Positions 43,752-52,696 of a stretch of DNA of 64,000 nt are shown here, one piece after another. Origin of the DNA: Sphaerotilus microaerophilus (GTDB taxonomy: Bacteria; Pseudomonadota; Gammaproteobacteria; Burkholderiales; Burkholderiaceae_C). Position 1 is the first letter of the stretch; every line of letters starts with the position of its first letter. A program made the translations under genes and the position numbers. The notes under the pieces were generated by a model. The model was not told where the DNA came from, searched no databases, and saw only the letters and a program-made list of their open reading frames with translations. The stretch is from the NCBI RefSeq assembly GCF_023734135.1, contig NZ_AP025730.1, positions 3,348,001-3,412,000 of the forward strand, written 5' to 3'.

Positions 43752-45056
43752 TCAACGCTTGATCGCCCGGTGGCCGATGTCGCGGCGGTACTGCATGCCG
43801 TCGAACTGCACACCCTGGAGCACCTGGTAGGCGCGCTGCTGCGCCGTGCGCACCGAGTCGCCCAGCGCGGTGACACAGAGCACCCGCCCGCCCGAGGTGA
43901 CGGTGTTGCCACCCGCGGGCACCGTGCCGGCGTGGAAGACCACGCAGTCGTCGCTGGCCGCCGGCAGGCCGCGGATGACGTCGCCCTTGCGCGGATCGAG
44001 CGGATAACCGGCCGCAGCCAGCACGACGCCGAGCGCGACGCGGCGGTCCCAGTCCAGCTCCACCTGGTCGAGCGTCCCGTCGGTGGCCTTGAGCAGCACC
44101 TCGAAGAGGTCGCTCTTGAGCCGCATCATGATGGGCTGCGTCTCCGGGTCGCCCATGCGGGTGTTGAACTCCAGCGTGCGGACCTGGCCCTTGGGGTCGA
44201 TCATCAGTCCGGCATAGAGGAAGCCGGTGAACGGGATGCCGTCGCGCGCCATGCCCTCGACCGTCGGGCGGATGATGTCCTGCATCACCTTGGCATGCAC
44301 GTTGGGCGTGACCACCGGCGCGGGCGAGTAGGCGCCCATGCCACCGGTGTTCGGGCCGGTGTCGCCATCGCCCAGGCGCTTGTGGTCCTGGCTGGTGGCC
44401 AGCGCGAGGATGTGGCGCCCGTCCACCATGACGATGAAGCTGGCCTCCTCGCCCTGCAGGAACTCCTCGATCACCACCCGCGGCACCGCCTGCCCATCCG
44501 CGCCGGCGTTGTGCTGCACGCCCAGCCGGTTGTCGCCGTCGCTGGCCAGCATCCAGTCCACCGCCTGGTGGGCCTCGTCCAACGACATCGCCACGACCAC
44601 GCCCTTGCCTGCCGCCAGGCCATCGGCCTTGATGACGATCGGGGCGCCCATGCGGTCGACGTAGGCGTGCGCGGCCGCGACGTCCGTGAAGGTCTCGTAG
44701 GCAGCGGTCGGGATCCGGTGCCGCTGCATGAAATCCTTGGCGAAGGCCTTGGAGCTCTCCAGCTGCGCGGCGGCACGGGTGGGGCCAAAGATGCGCAGGC
44801 CGCGGTCGCGGAACACGTCCACCACGCCCGCTGACAAGGGTGCCTCGGGGCCGACCACCGTCAGGCCGATCTTCTCGGCCAGCGCGAACTCCGCCAGCGC
44901 CACGGGATCGGTGATCGCCACATTGACCATGCGAGCGTCCAGCGCCGTGCCGCCGTTGCCCGGCGCGACGTAGAGCTTCGTCACGCGGGGAGATTGGGCC
45001 AGCTTCCACGCCAGGGCATGTTCGCGGCCCCCTGAGCCGATCACCAGAACTCTCAT
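43752..45056 (-). CDS. purD: Phosphoribosylamine-glycine ligase
   Basis: A 434-residue ATP-grasp enzyme of purine synthesis that joins phosphoribosylamine and glycine. The start at MRVLVIGSGGREHALAWKL (45056) is the family start; four extra codons upstream are unlikely. Other blocks are APGNGGTA, GPEAPLSAGVVDVF, MQRHRIPTAAYETF, IVIKADGLAAGKGVVVA, GEEASFIVMVDG, TGPNTGGMGAYSPAP, LEFNTRMGDPETQ and the C-terminal AGTVPAGGNTVTSGGRV. It is of normal length. About 257 bases separate it from yebC upstream; I see no clear PurR box or riboswitch there. Confidence 0.97.
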   Translation of the reverse strand: MRVLVIGSGGREHALAWKLAQSPRVTKLYVAPGNGGTALDARMVNVAITDPVALAEFALAEKIGLTVVGPEAPLSAGVVDVFRDRGLRIFGPTRAAAQLESSKAFAKDFMQRHRIPTAAYETFTDVAAAHAYVDRMGAPIVIKADGLAAGKGVVVAMSLDEAHQAVDWMLASDGDNRLGVQHNAGADGQAVPRVVIEEFLQGEEASFIVMVDGRHILALATSQDHKRLGDGDTGPNTGGMGAYSPAPVVTPNVHAKVMQDIIRPTVEGMARDGIPFTGFLYAGLMIDPKGQVRTLEFNTRMGDPETQPIMMRLKSDLFEVLLKATDGTLDQVELDWDRRVALGVVLAAAGYPLDPRKGDVIRGLPAASDDCVVFHAGTVPAGGNTVTSGGRVLCVTALGDSVRTAQQRAYQVLQGVQFDGMQYRRDIGHRAIKR

Positions 45057-45313
45057 GTATCCAACCAAGTCGTTTGTTTCATGTCACGCCGGGCTACTGG
45101 CGCCCTTCCTCGCGGACAGGCACCTGCGCCTCACACACCGGCTCTTTTCGATCCTACCCGCTCGCCATATTCCCGACAGTGTCTGGGCATCCCCCGGCAA
45201 GGGGCGTCATTCGTCGCCAATACACCACAGACACGTTGCCATGCCCAGGGTGGCTGAACCGCAGGACCGGGCCCCGAACACCGTACGACCGGTGCGCGAT
45301 CACTGCCCAGTGG

Positions 45314-46039
45314 TCACTGTTCGATCACGGCGTTGTGGAAAACGGCCTGCACGTCGTCGAGGTCCTCCAGCACATCCAGCAACTTCTGCATGCGGGCGGC
45401 ATCGTCACCGGCCAGGTCGATCGGGTTCTCGGCACGCATCGTCACCTCAGCCAGATCCGCCTTCAGACCGGCGGCTTCCAAGGCGTCCTTGACCGCCTCA
45501 AAGTCCGCTGGCGCGGTCAGCACCTCGATGGCGCCGTCGTCGTCGGTCACCACATCCTCGGCGCCGGCCTCCAGAGCGACTTCCATCACCTTGTCTTCGG
45601 ACGTACCGGGCGCGAACACGATCTGCCCGCAGTGCTTGAACTGGAAGGCCACCGAACCCTCGGTGCCCAGGTTGCCGCCGTACTTCGAGAAGGCGTGGCG
45701 CACCTCGGCCACCGTGCGCACGCGGTTGTCGGTCATCGTGTCGACGATGATCGCGGCGCCGCCGATGCCGTAGCCCTCGTAGCGGATTTCCTCGTAGTTG
45801 ATGCCTTCGAGGTTGCCGCTGGCCTTGTCGACGTTGTACTTGATGCGGTCGGCGGGCATGTTGGCCGCCTTGGCCTTGTCGATGGCCAGACGCAGACGCG
45901 GGTTGGCGCTGACGTCCGCGCCGCCCTGGCGCGCCGCGACCGTGATCTCACGGATGATGCGGGTCCACACCTTGCCGCGCTTCTCGTCCTGCCGGCCTTT
46001 GCGATGCTGGATGTTCGCCCATTTGGAATGTCCGGCCAT
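45314..46039 (-). CDS. yebC: YebC/PmpR-family protein (TACO1-like)
   Basis: A 241-residue protein with the family start [18 protein letters not shown], then [52 protein letters not shown] and [18 protein letters not shown]. Members are DNA-binding regulators, or translation factors that help ribosomes pass difficult stretches (proline-rich) in recent work. It is first in the minus-strand cluster and starts 180 bases from the divergent HerA-like gene. Confidence 0.96.
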   Translation of the reverse strand: MAGHSKWANIQHRKGRQDEKRGKVWTRIIREITVAARQGGADVSANPRLRLAIDKAKAANMPADRIKYNVDKASGNLEGINYEEIRYEGYGIGGAAIIVDTMTDNRVRTVAEVRHAFSKYGGNLGTEGSVAFQFKHCGQIVFAPGTSEDKVMEVALEAGAEDVVTDDDGAIEVLTAPADFEAVKDALEAAGLKADLAEVTMRAENPIDLAGDDAARMQKLLDVLEDLDDVQAVFHNAVIEQ

Positions 46040-46218
46040 GATGCTCTGCTGCTCCTGGAGGCTGACGGCCGCCAGCCCTGCAGGGCCGGCGCCCTGGATG
46101 GGGGCGGGTGGCAGGCCACAGGGCCGGCCACCGGGTTTCTTCGCTAGACTGCCATTCTACTTTTCGGGCTGGCACCCACCGAAGATGCCCGCTACCCCGC
46201 TCTCCCGGAGACCCCACG
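46040..46218. promoter_or_regulatory. Divergent promoter region of yebC and the HerA-like gene
   Basis: A 179-base gap between two divergent starts. It should hold both promoters; I see no hexamer pair good enough to name. ACTGCCATTCTACTTTTC near 46148 is the only AT-rich spot. Confidence 0.4.
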
Positions 46219-47778
46219 ATGGCTGAACCGATCCTGCTTGCCCGCCACGGCGATGTCGAATGCCACCTGCTGCCCGCGCTGGCCAATCGGCACGGCCTGA
46301 TCACCGGCGCCACCGGCACCGGCAAGACCTTCACGCTGCAAAAACTCGCCGAGAGCTTCTCGCGCCTGGGCATCCCGGTGTTCATGGCCGACGTCAAGGG
46401 TGACCTGACCGGCATCACCCAGAAGGGCAACCTGGGCCCCAAGCTGGCCAAGGCGCTGGCCGAACGCGGCCTGGAAGAGCCCGACTGGAGCGCCTGCCCC
46501 GCCACGCTCTGGGACGTCTTCGGCGAGCAGGGCCACCCGGTGCGCGCCACCGTGTCCGACATGGGCCCGCTGCTGCTGGCGCGCATGCTCAACCTGAATG
46601 AAACCCAGCAGGGCGTGCTCTCGCTGGTGTTCAAGATCGCCGACGACAACGGCCTGGCGCTGCTGGACCTGAAGGACCTGCGCGCGATGCTGCAGTACGC
46701 CGCCGACAACGCGAGCGAGTTCCAGACCGAGTACGGCAACATCAGCGCTGCCTCGGTGGGTGCGATCCAGCGCGGCCTGCTGCAGATCGAGGAACAGGGC
46801 GGCGACCGCTTCTTCGGCGAGCCGATGCTCGACATCACCGACTTCATGCAGACGGTCGACGGCCACGGCGTGATCAACATCCTCAGCGCCGACAAGCTGA
46901 TGAACGCGCCGCGGCTGTACGCCACCTTCCTGCTGTGGATGCTCTCCGAGCTGTTCGAGTCGCTGCCCGAGGTGGGCGATCTGGACAAGCCCAAGCTGGT
47001 GTTCTTCTTCGACGAGGCCCACCTGCTGTTCAAGGACGCACCCGCGGCACTGACCGAGCGCATCGAACTGGTGGTGCGGCTGGTGCGCTCCAAGGGCGTG
47101 GGGGTCTACTTCGTCACCCAGAACCCGCTGGACATCCCCGACACCGTGCTGGGCCAGCTCGGCAACCGCGTGCAGCACGCGCTGCGCGCTTTCACGCCGC
47201 GTGACCAGAAGGCCGTCAAGGCGGCGGCCGAGACCATGCGCGCCAACCCGGGGCTGGCCATCGCCACGGTCATCACCGAGCTCGGCGTCGGCGAGGCCCT
47301 GGTCAGCCTGCTCGACGAGAAGGGCCGCCCCGGCGTGACCCAGCGCGTCTACGTGCTGCCGCCGGGCAGCCAGATCGGGCCGATCGACGCGGCCCAGCGC
47401 CGGGCGCTGATCGAGGGCTCGCTGGTGGCCGGCGTCTACGAGAAGACGGTCGACCGCGAATCGGCCTACGAGAAGCTCAAGGGCCGTGCCGTCCAGTCGG
47501 CCGACGTCGGCAACGACCTGCGTGAGCAGGCCAGCCAAGCCACGGTGAGCGGCGCCAGCGCGGCGGCCGAGGAGGCAGGCGGCGGCGGCATGGGCAGCGT
47601 CATCATGGGGGGGCTGTCGGACCTGCTGTTCGGCAGCACCGGCCCGCGCGGCGGGCGGCGCGACGGCGTGGCGCAGGTGGTGGTCAAGTCAGCGGTGCGC
47701 ACCGTCGGCTCGGCCGTCGGGCGCGAGATCGTGCGCGGGGTGCTCGGCGGACTGCTGGGCGGCAGCCGGCGGCGCTGA
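46219..47778 (+). CDS. HerA-like ATPase, DUF853 (YjgR)
   Basis: A 519-residue P-loop ATPase of the HerA/FtsK-like group. Walker A is GATGTGKT at 30-37, followed by [41 protein letters not shown] (Walker B) and [16 protein letters not shown], and an arginine-finger segment [11 protein letters not shown]. The C-terminal 70 residues are Gly-rich ([17 protein letters not shown]) and positively charged at the end. The family function is unknown in detail; DNA or membrane-linked ATPase roles have been suggested from HerA. The start at 46219 has GGAG (46206-46209) a few bases upstream. Confidence 0.9.
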   Translation: MAEPILLARHGDVECHLLPALANRHGLITGATGTGKTFTLQKLAESFSRLGIPVFMADVKGDLTGITQKGNLGPKLAKALAERGLEEPDWSACPATLWDVFGEQGHPVRATVSDMGPLLLARMLNLNETQQGVLSLVFKIADDNGLALLDLKDLRAMLQYAADNASEFQTEYGNISAASVGAIQRGLLQIEEQGGDRFFGEPMLDITDFMQTVDGHGVINILSADKLMNAPRLYATFLLWMLSELFESLPEVGDLDKPKLVFFFDEAHLLFKDAPAALTERIELVVRLVRSKGVGVYFVTQNPLDIPDTVLGQLGNRVQHALRAFTPRDQKAVKAAAETMRANPGLAIATVITELGVGEALVSLLDEKGRPGVTQRVYVLPPGSQIGPIDAAQRRALIEGSLVAGVYEKTVDRESAYEKLKGRAVQSADVGNDLREQASQATVSGASAAAEEAGGGGMGSVIMGGLSDLLFGSTGPRGGRRDGVAQVVVKSAVRTVGSAVGREIVRGVLGGLLGGSRRR

Positions 47779-47842
47779 CGCGGTCTTTCCCGCCCACTTT
47801 CCCCTCGCCGTTCGCGCCGCCACCGCGGCGTTTCGCGCCCGC

Positions 47843-47868
47843 AGCCGGCGAAGCGTCGCAAGCCGGCT
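47843..47868 (+). terminator. Hairpin after the HerA-like gene
   Basis: AGCCGGC (47843-47849) and GCCGGCT (47862-47868) pair perfectly around a 12-base loop. No T run follows, so it may be a Rho-assisted or weak terminator. Confidence 0.35.
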
Positions 47869-47930
47869 GACCGCGCGGCCCGGTGCGCCGAGGATGAGCT
47901 CCATCGCAACCGACTTGCCTTGGAGCTCAG

Positions 47931-48488
47931 ATGACCGCCCTGCCCCGCCCCACATTCCAGGTCACCGCCCTCGCGGCCGCCTTGCTGATCGGCCTGGCTG
48001 CGCTGACCGGCCCGGCTTGCGCCGACGAAGCCGCCCAGCGCGCCGCCCTGGCCACCTTCAGCCAGGCCCGCGGCGGTGACGACAGCCGCATCGACGCCGC
48101 TGCCACCCAGCTGGCGGCCATCAGCCGGGCCGAACCCGGTCACCCGCTGTGGCTGGCCTACGCCGGCTCGGCCACCGCGTTGCAGGCGCGCACCACCTGG
48201 GCGCCCTGGAAGAAGATGGCCCACGCCGAAGACGGCCTGGCGCAGATCGACAAGGCGCTGGCCCTGCTCGGCGTGGCGCACGAGACCGCGCTGCACAACG
48301 GCGTGCCGGTGGCGCTGGAGACCAAGCTGACGGCGGCGAGCACCTTCCTCGCCCTGCCCTCGATGTTCAACCGCGGCGAGCGCGGCCGGCGCCTGCTCGA
48401 CGAGGTGCTCAAGCACCCGGCCTATGCCGGCACGCCGGCCGGCTTCCAGGAGACCGCGCGCAAGCTCACAGCGAAGGCCGCATCGTGA
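47931..48488 (+). CDS. Periplasmic helical-repeat protein, first of the envelope ABC operon
   Basis: A 185-residue exported protein. The N-terminal signal peptide ends near residue 31 (LLIGLAALTGPACA, then DEAAQ). The mature part has helices like a TPR or sel1-type array (AATQLAAISRAEPGHPLWLA, HAEDGLAQIDKALALLG, RRLLDEVLKHPAYAGTP). I recognise no named family. It starts an operon with an ABC transporter and a LolA-like protein; the stop overlaps the ATPase start (GTGA), so it is probably needed for the same process. Confidence 0.8.
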   Translation: MTALPRPTFQVTALAAALLIGLAALTGPACADEAAQRAALATFSQARGGDDSRIDAAATQLAAISRAEPGHPLWLAYAGSATALQARTTWAPWKKMAHAEDGLAQIDKALALLGVAHETALHNGVPVALETKLTAASTFLALPSMFNRGERGRRLLDEVLKHPAYAGTPAGFQETARKLTAKAAS

Positions 48489-49225
48489 GCAGCGGCCCTT
48501 GCAAGGACGGGCAGCCGCCGGCCATCGAACTGCGCAGTGTTCACAAGACCTACCGGCTGGGCGCGCACACCGTGCCCGCGCTGCAGGGCGTAGACCTGCG
48601 CGTCGAACGGGGCGAGCTGGTCGCGCTGACCGGCCCCTCGGGCAGCGGCAAGAGCACCATACTGAACATCGCCGGGCTGATCGACCACGCCGACGCGGGC
48701 GAAGTGCTGCTGCAGGGCAGGCGTGTACACGATGCCGACGCGCACAGCGCCACCCTGCTGCGCCGCGACGCGATCGGCTTCATCTTCCAGGGCTTCAACC
48801 TGGTGCCGGTGATGACGGTGGCCGACAACGTCGACTACCCGCTCTTCCTGGCCGGCGTGCCGCTGCGCGAGCGGCGTGAGCGGGTGGCCGACATGCTGGC
48901 CGCGGTGGGCCTGGCCGAACACGCCGCCCACCGCCCGGACGCCCTGTCAGGCGGGCAGCGCCAACGCGTGGCCATTGCGCGGGCGCTGGTCAAGCGCCCC
49001 AGTCTGGTGATCGCCGACGAGCCCACCGCCAGCCTGGACAGCCACACCGCCGACCAGGTGCTCGACCTGATGCGCGCGCTCGGCCATGCCGAGGGCGCTG
49101 CCTTCCTGATCGCCACGCACGACGCCCGCCTGACCGACCGCTGCGACCGGATCATCGGCCTGCTGGACGGGCAGATCCAGGCCGCTGTGGCCCCCCTTCG
49201 ACCTGCCCTGCGGAGCCCGGCATGA
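48485..49225 (+). CDS. ABC transporter ATP-binding protein (LolD/MacB type)
   Basis: A 246-residue ATPase, GTG start overlapping the previous stop. It has Walker A GPSGSGKST, the Q-loop region FIFQGFNLVPVMTVADNV typical of the LolD/MacB/FtsE group, the signature LSGGQRQRVA, Walker B LVIADEPTASLD and the H-loop ATHDARL. Partners are the FtsX-type permease encoded next (four-base overlap) and the LolA-like protein two genes on. This group works in the cell envelope, on lipoprotein release or mechanotransmission, and less often on classical import. Confidence 0.93.
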   Translation: MSSGPCKDGQPPAIELRSVHKTYRLGAHTVPALQGVDLRVERGELVALTGPSGSGKSTILNIAGLIDHADAGEVLLQGRRVHDADAHSATLLRRDAIGFIFQGFNLVPVMTVADNVDYPLFLAGVPLRERRERVADMLAAVGLAEHAAHRPDALSGGQRQRVAIARALVKRPSLVIADEPTASLDSHTADQVLDLMRALGHAEGAAFLIATHDARLTDRCDRIIGLLDGQIQAAVAPLRPALRSPA

Positions 49226-50466
49226 ACGCACCTTTCCGTGAAGCCCTCGCCTGGCTGCGCTTTGCCGGGCTGAACACCCTGCGCAACCGGCGCCGCTCGC
49301 TGGTGACGGTGTCGATCGCGGCGCTGGGCACCGCGGCCATCCTGCTGGCGGGTGGGTTTGCCCTCTACACCTACCAGGGCCTGGCGCAGATGTCGGCCCG
49401 CAGCACCGGCCACCTCATCCTCGCGAGGCCGGCCCAGTTCCAGCGCGACGAGGACGTGCCGCTGCAGCACGGCCTGGACGATGCGGCCGCGCTCACCCGC
49501 ACGCTGCTGGCCGACGAGCACGTACGCCAGGTGCTGCCGCGGGTGGAGTTCAGCGGCCTGATCAGCAACGGCGACAAGTCCACCGTGATGATGGCCGTCG
49601 GGATCGATGCGGACGCCGAGTTCGCCGTCAAGGGGCCCTTCGTGACGGTGCAGTCCGGCCGGGTCCTGGCGACCGCCCGGGACGGGCGTCCCACCTTGGC
49701 GGTGATGCTCGGCACCGGGCTGGCGCGCAGCCTGAAGGCCCAGCCGGGCAGCTCGCTCACGCTGCTGGCCAGCACCACCGAGGGCGCACTCAATGCGCTG
49801 GACGTGAGCGTCAGCGGCGTCATCTCCACTGGCGTGCCGGAGCTGGACCAGCGGCTGGTCTACACCGACGTGGCCACGGCGCAGAAGCTGCTGGTGACGC
49901 AGCGCGTCTCCAGCCTGGGCATCTTCCTCGACCGCATGGACGCCACCGACCCGGCCCGCGAACGGCTGGCCGCCGGCCTGCACGGCCTGGAGCTCCAGAC
50001 CTGGGTGCAGCAGGCGGCCTTCTACCGCAGCGTGAAGGAGCTCTACAACCGCATCTTCGGCGCGCTGGGGCTGATCATCGGCGTGATCGTGGTCTTCGTG
50101 GTCACCAACGCGATGGCCATGGCGATCATCGAGCGCACCCGCGAGATCGGCACCTTGCGTGCGCTGGGCACCCTCCCAGGCCAGATGCTGCAGACGCTGG
50201 CGCTCGAAGGCATGGTGCTGGGCGGCGCCGGGGCGCTGATCGGCGCGCTGGTGGCGCTGGGCGTGTCGGTGATGTTGCTGATCGTCCCGGTCGAGATGCC
50301 CCCGCCGCCCGGGCGCAGCAGCGGCTACCCGCTGCAGATCGCCATCGATCCGGCGCTCTACGCGGGCACCCTGGTCGCGATGGTCCTGCTGGCGACGCTG
50401 GCCTCGGCCTGGGTGGCGCGGCGCACGGTGCGCACGCCGGTAGTCGAGGCGCTGGCCCATGTCTGA
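49222..50466 (+). CDS. ABC transporter permease, FtsX/LolCE-type
   Basis: A 414-residue permease. One membrane span lies at about 28-52 (SLVTVSIAALGTAAILLAGG), then a large periplasmic domain (MacB-PCD-like) to about residue 270, then three spans (FGALGLIIGVIVVFVVTNAM, MVLGGAGALIGALVALGVSV and LVAMVLLATLASAWV). ERTREIGTLRALGTLPGQML is the FtsX-domain coupling helix. The layout is that of a type VII ABC mechanotransmission permease. With the ATPase, and followed by the LolA-like gene, it may extract or move a lipid or lipoprotein at the inner membrane. Confidence 0.92.
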   Translation: MNAPFREALAWLRFAGLNTLRNRRRSLVTVSIAALGTAAILLAGGFALYTYQGLAQMSARSTGHLILARPAQFQRDEDVPLQHGLDDAAALTRTLLADEHVRQVLPRVEFSGLISNGDKSTVMMAVGIDADAEFAVKGPFVTVQSGRVLATARDGRPTLAVMLGTGLARSLKAQPGSSLTLLASTTEGALNALDVSVSGVISTGVPELDQRLVYTDVATAQKLLVTQRVSSLGIFLDRMDATDPARERLAAGLHGLELQTWVQQAAFYRSVKELYNRIFGALGLIIGVIVVFVVTNAMAMAIIERTREIGTLRALGTLPGQMLQTLALEGMVLGGAGALIGALVALGVSVMLLIVPVEMPPPPGRSSGYPLQIAIDPALYAGTLVAMVLLATLASAWVARRTVRTPVVEALAHV

Positions 50467-50499
50467 AAAGCCCCGCAGCACCGGCCCCCTCACCCCCGC

Positions 50500-50520
50500 C
50501 CTCTCCCGCATGGGGAGAGG
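50500..50520. repeat. Palindromic repeat (CCTCTCCC/GGGGAGAGG hairpin)
   Basis: CCTCTCCC (50500-50507) and GGGGAGAGG (50512-50520) pair around a four-base loop, inside the run CCCCTCACCCCCGCCCTC. This is the common intergenic palindrome found scattered in many proteobacterial genomes. It lies between the permease and LolA-like genes and could act on transcript stability. Confidence 0.65.
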
Positions 50521-50542
50521 GAGAAACCCCACGGAGTTCCGC

Positions 50543-51349
50543 ATGACATCGCGCCCTGTCTTTCGCGCCCTCGGCCTCGCCGCGGCGCTGGGTCTGCTCG
50601 GTCTGGTCGGCGTGGTCAGCCCGGCCCGGGCCGCCGACGACATCGCCACCCTGCTGGTCGATGCCGACCGCTACCGCACCGGCAGCGAGCACCTGGTCGT
50701 CGAGACCCAGGTCAGCGTCTTCGGCCGCGACGGCAGCCTGGACAAGGAGCGCCGCTACACCGTCTACGCCCAGGGCGGCCACCGCTCGCTGGTGCTGATG
50801 CGCTCGCCCGCCGAGGCGGGCCAGAAGGTGCTGATGCTGGGCGACGACTTCTGGCTGCTGATGCCCGGCAGCCAGCGGCCGATGCGCATCACGCCCAGCC
50901 AGAAGCTGCTCGGCGACGCCTCCACCGGCGACATCGCCACACTGCGCTGGGCCGAGGACTACAGCGGCACCCTGGTCGGCGAGGAGCGCTGCGAACCTGT
51001 GTCGCCCGTTGCGGGTGTGGGTGCGGGTGCGGCCCAGCCCTGCCTGCACCTCAGTCTGCAGGCCGCTCGCAAGGGCGTGACCTATCAGCGCATCGAGCTG
51101 TGGATCGGAAAGCGCCACCACGAGCCGCTGCGCGCCGAGCTCTACGTGCAGTCCGACAAGCTGGCCAAGCAGGCCCGCTTCATCACCGACCGGCCCGCCA
51201 ACCCGCGCCAGGTCGAGGAGATGGTGCTGCTCGACCAGCTCGCCAGCCACAAGGAGACCCGGGTGAAGTACCTCAGCCGTGCGCCGAAGACGGTGCCAGA
51301 GGCCTGGCTGAACCCGATGTTCCTGGCCCGCAACCCGTCACTGGAGTGA
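50543..51349 (+). CDS. Outer membrane lipoprotein-sorting protein (LolA-like, COG2834)
   Basis: A 268-residue exported protein. The signal peptide ends near residue 30 (LLGLVGVVSPARA, then ADDIA). The mature part begins ATLLVDADRYRTGSEHLVVE, then RRYTVYAQGGHRSLVLM and KVLMLGDDFWLLMPGSQRPM; this is the LolA/LppX-like fold of COG2834 proteins, which bind lipid groups in a half-barrel. Neighbouring ABC genes suggest they feed it. The start at 50543 is chosen because the upstream in-frame codons overlap the palindrome. Its stop overlaps the next start (TGATG). Confidence 0.85.
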   Translation: MTSRPVFRALGLAAALGLLGLVGVVSPARAADDIATLLVDADRYRTGSEHLVVETQVSVFGRDGSLDKERRYTVYAQGGHRSLVLMRSPAEAGQKVLMLGDDFWLLMPGSQRPMRITPSQKLLGDASTGDIATLRWAEDYSGTLVGEERCEPVSPVAGVGAGAAQPCLHLSLQAARKGVTYQRIELWIGKRHHEPLRAELYVQSDKLAKQARFITDRPANPRQVEEMVLLDQLASHKETRVKYLSRAPKTVPEAWLNPMFLARNPSLE

Positions 51350-52653
51350 TGGCCATGGCCCTGCACGCCCTGCCGGTTGCCGCACTGGCCCTGGCCGGCA
51401 CGGCTGCCTTTGCCCAGGCATCGCAGCCCGCACCGGAACCCATGCCGACGCCCTCGCCGTGGACCTTCGACACCGAGCTGCGCGCCTTGCGCACCTGGCG
51501 CGGAGGCAACACGGCGGGCCCCCTCGCCGAGGCGCTGCGGCTACAGCCCGGGCTGACCGCCGCGCCCGCGTCCAGCAGCGGCCTCGAACTGCACAGCCGC
51601 GCGCGCTGGCGCGGCCTGTCGGCCGACGCGCTGCTGGCACACGAGCACACGGACGGCGGCCCCGGCGAATCGACCGCCCGCTTCAACGAGCTGGAGTGGT
51701 CCTGCGAGGCGGCCGGCTGGGCCTGGAATGTTGGCAAGAAGATCGTCGGCTGGGACGTCGGCCAGGGCTTTCGCCCCAACGACGTGGTGCAGCAGGAGCA
51801 GCGCCGCAGCCTGCTGGCGAGCACGCCGGAAGGCCGGCCACTGCTGCAGGCCGAGCGCTTCGGCGCCGACGACGCGCTCAGCCTGGTCTGGGTCAACCCG
51901 CACCGCCTGAACGCAGCGCTGGAGCAGCAGCGCCGCGCGGAGGAATCGGCCCTCGCCGCGCGCTGGTACCGCCGCGATGGCGCGCTGGACTGGCACGGCA
52001 CGGCGCGCCTGGGGCGGCGCACCGGCGCCAGCCTGGGCGTGGCGTTCGCCTGGGTGGCGGGTGACGAGGTGGAGCTGCATGCGTCGGCCCGCAGGCTGCA
52101 GCGCCACTACGGCTGGGCCCTGGCCGACGGTACCGGCGGCGCTCCGGTGGCCGCCAACCCCTGGCAGCTCGGCACGCAGGGCGCTGCCTCGCAGTGGCTG
52201 CTCGGCGCCAGCTGGACCGGCGCCCGCCAGATCAGCCTGCTGGCCGAGGCCTGGCACGACGGCAGCGCCCCCAGCCGCCGCCAGTGGCGCGACTGGCAGG
52301 CCCGCAACACCGCGCTGGCTTCTGTTGGCACGCAGCTGGGCCTGCCCGACGGGCTGCGCATCGCCACGGCCGGCAACCTGGCCTGGCAGACCACCCCGTT
52401 CGACGGCGCCAGCCTGCAGCGCGACAACCTCTACATCCGGCTGGCCTGGCAGCCCGAGGGCTGGCAGGCGTCATTGGACGGGCTCTACCACCCCGCCGAC
52501 CACGGCCGCGTCGTCACCGCCGGCCTGCAGTGGCAGGGCGACCGCTGGCGCCTCAACGCCGCCTGGCGGCACGTCGGCGGGCCGGCCACCAGCGTGCTGG
52601 CCCAACTGCCCACCCGCACTCAGGCCGTTCTGGCCGCCACCCGGTCGTTCTGA
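51349..52653 (+). CDS. Probable outer-membrane beta-barrel protein
   Basis: A 434-residue exported protein. A signal peptide ends near residue 25 (ALAGTAAFAQASQ). The mature chain has repeated amphipathic strands ending in aromatic residues (SGLELHSRARWRGLS, ARFNELEWSC, GASLGVAFAWVAGDEVELHAS, QWLLGASWTGARQISLLAEAW, LYIRLAWQPEGWQ, RWRLNAAWRHVGG) and a C-terminal F, the pattern of an outer-membrane barrel. I do not recognise a family. It follows the LolA-like gene directly, so an envelope-spanning path from ABC permease to outer membrane is plausible. Confidence 0.75.
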   Translation: MAMALHALPVAALALAGTAAFAQASQPAPEPMPTPSPWTFDTELRALRTWRGGNTAGPLAEALRLQPGLTAAPASSSGLELHSRARWRGLSADALLAHEHTDGGPGESTARFNELEWSCEAAGWAWNVGKKIVGWDVGQGFRPNDVVQQEQRRSLLASTPEGRPLLQAERFGADDALSLVWVNPHRLNAALEQQRRAEESALAARWYRRDGALDWHGTARLGRRTGASLGVAFAWVAGDEVELHASARRLQRHYGWALADGTGGAPVAANPWQLGTQGAASQWLLGASWTGARQISLLAEAWHDGSAPSRRQWRDWQARNTALASVGTQLGLPDGLRIATAGNLAWQTTPFDGASLQRDNLYIRLAWQPEGWQASLDGLYHPADHGRVVTAGLQWQGDRWRLNAAWRHVGGPATSVLAQLPTRTQAVLAATRSF

Positions 52654-52696
52654 CGCTGGCGTCCTGATGCAGCCTGCAGCGCACAATCGATCGCCG

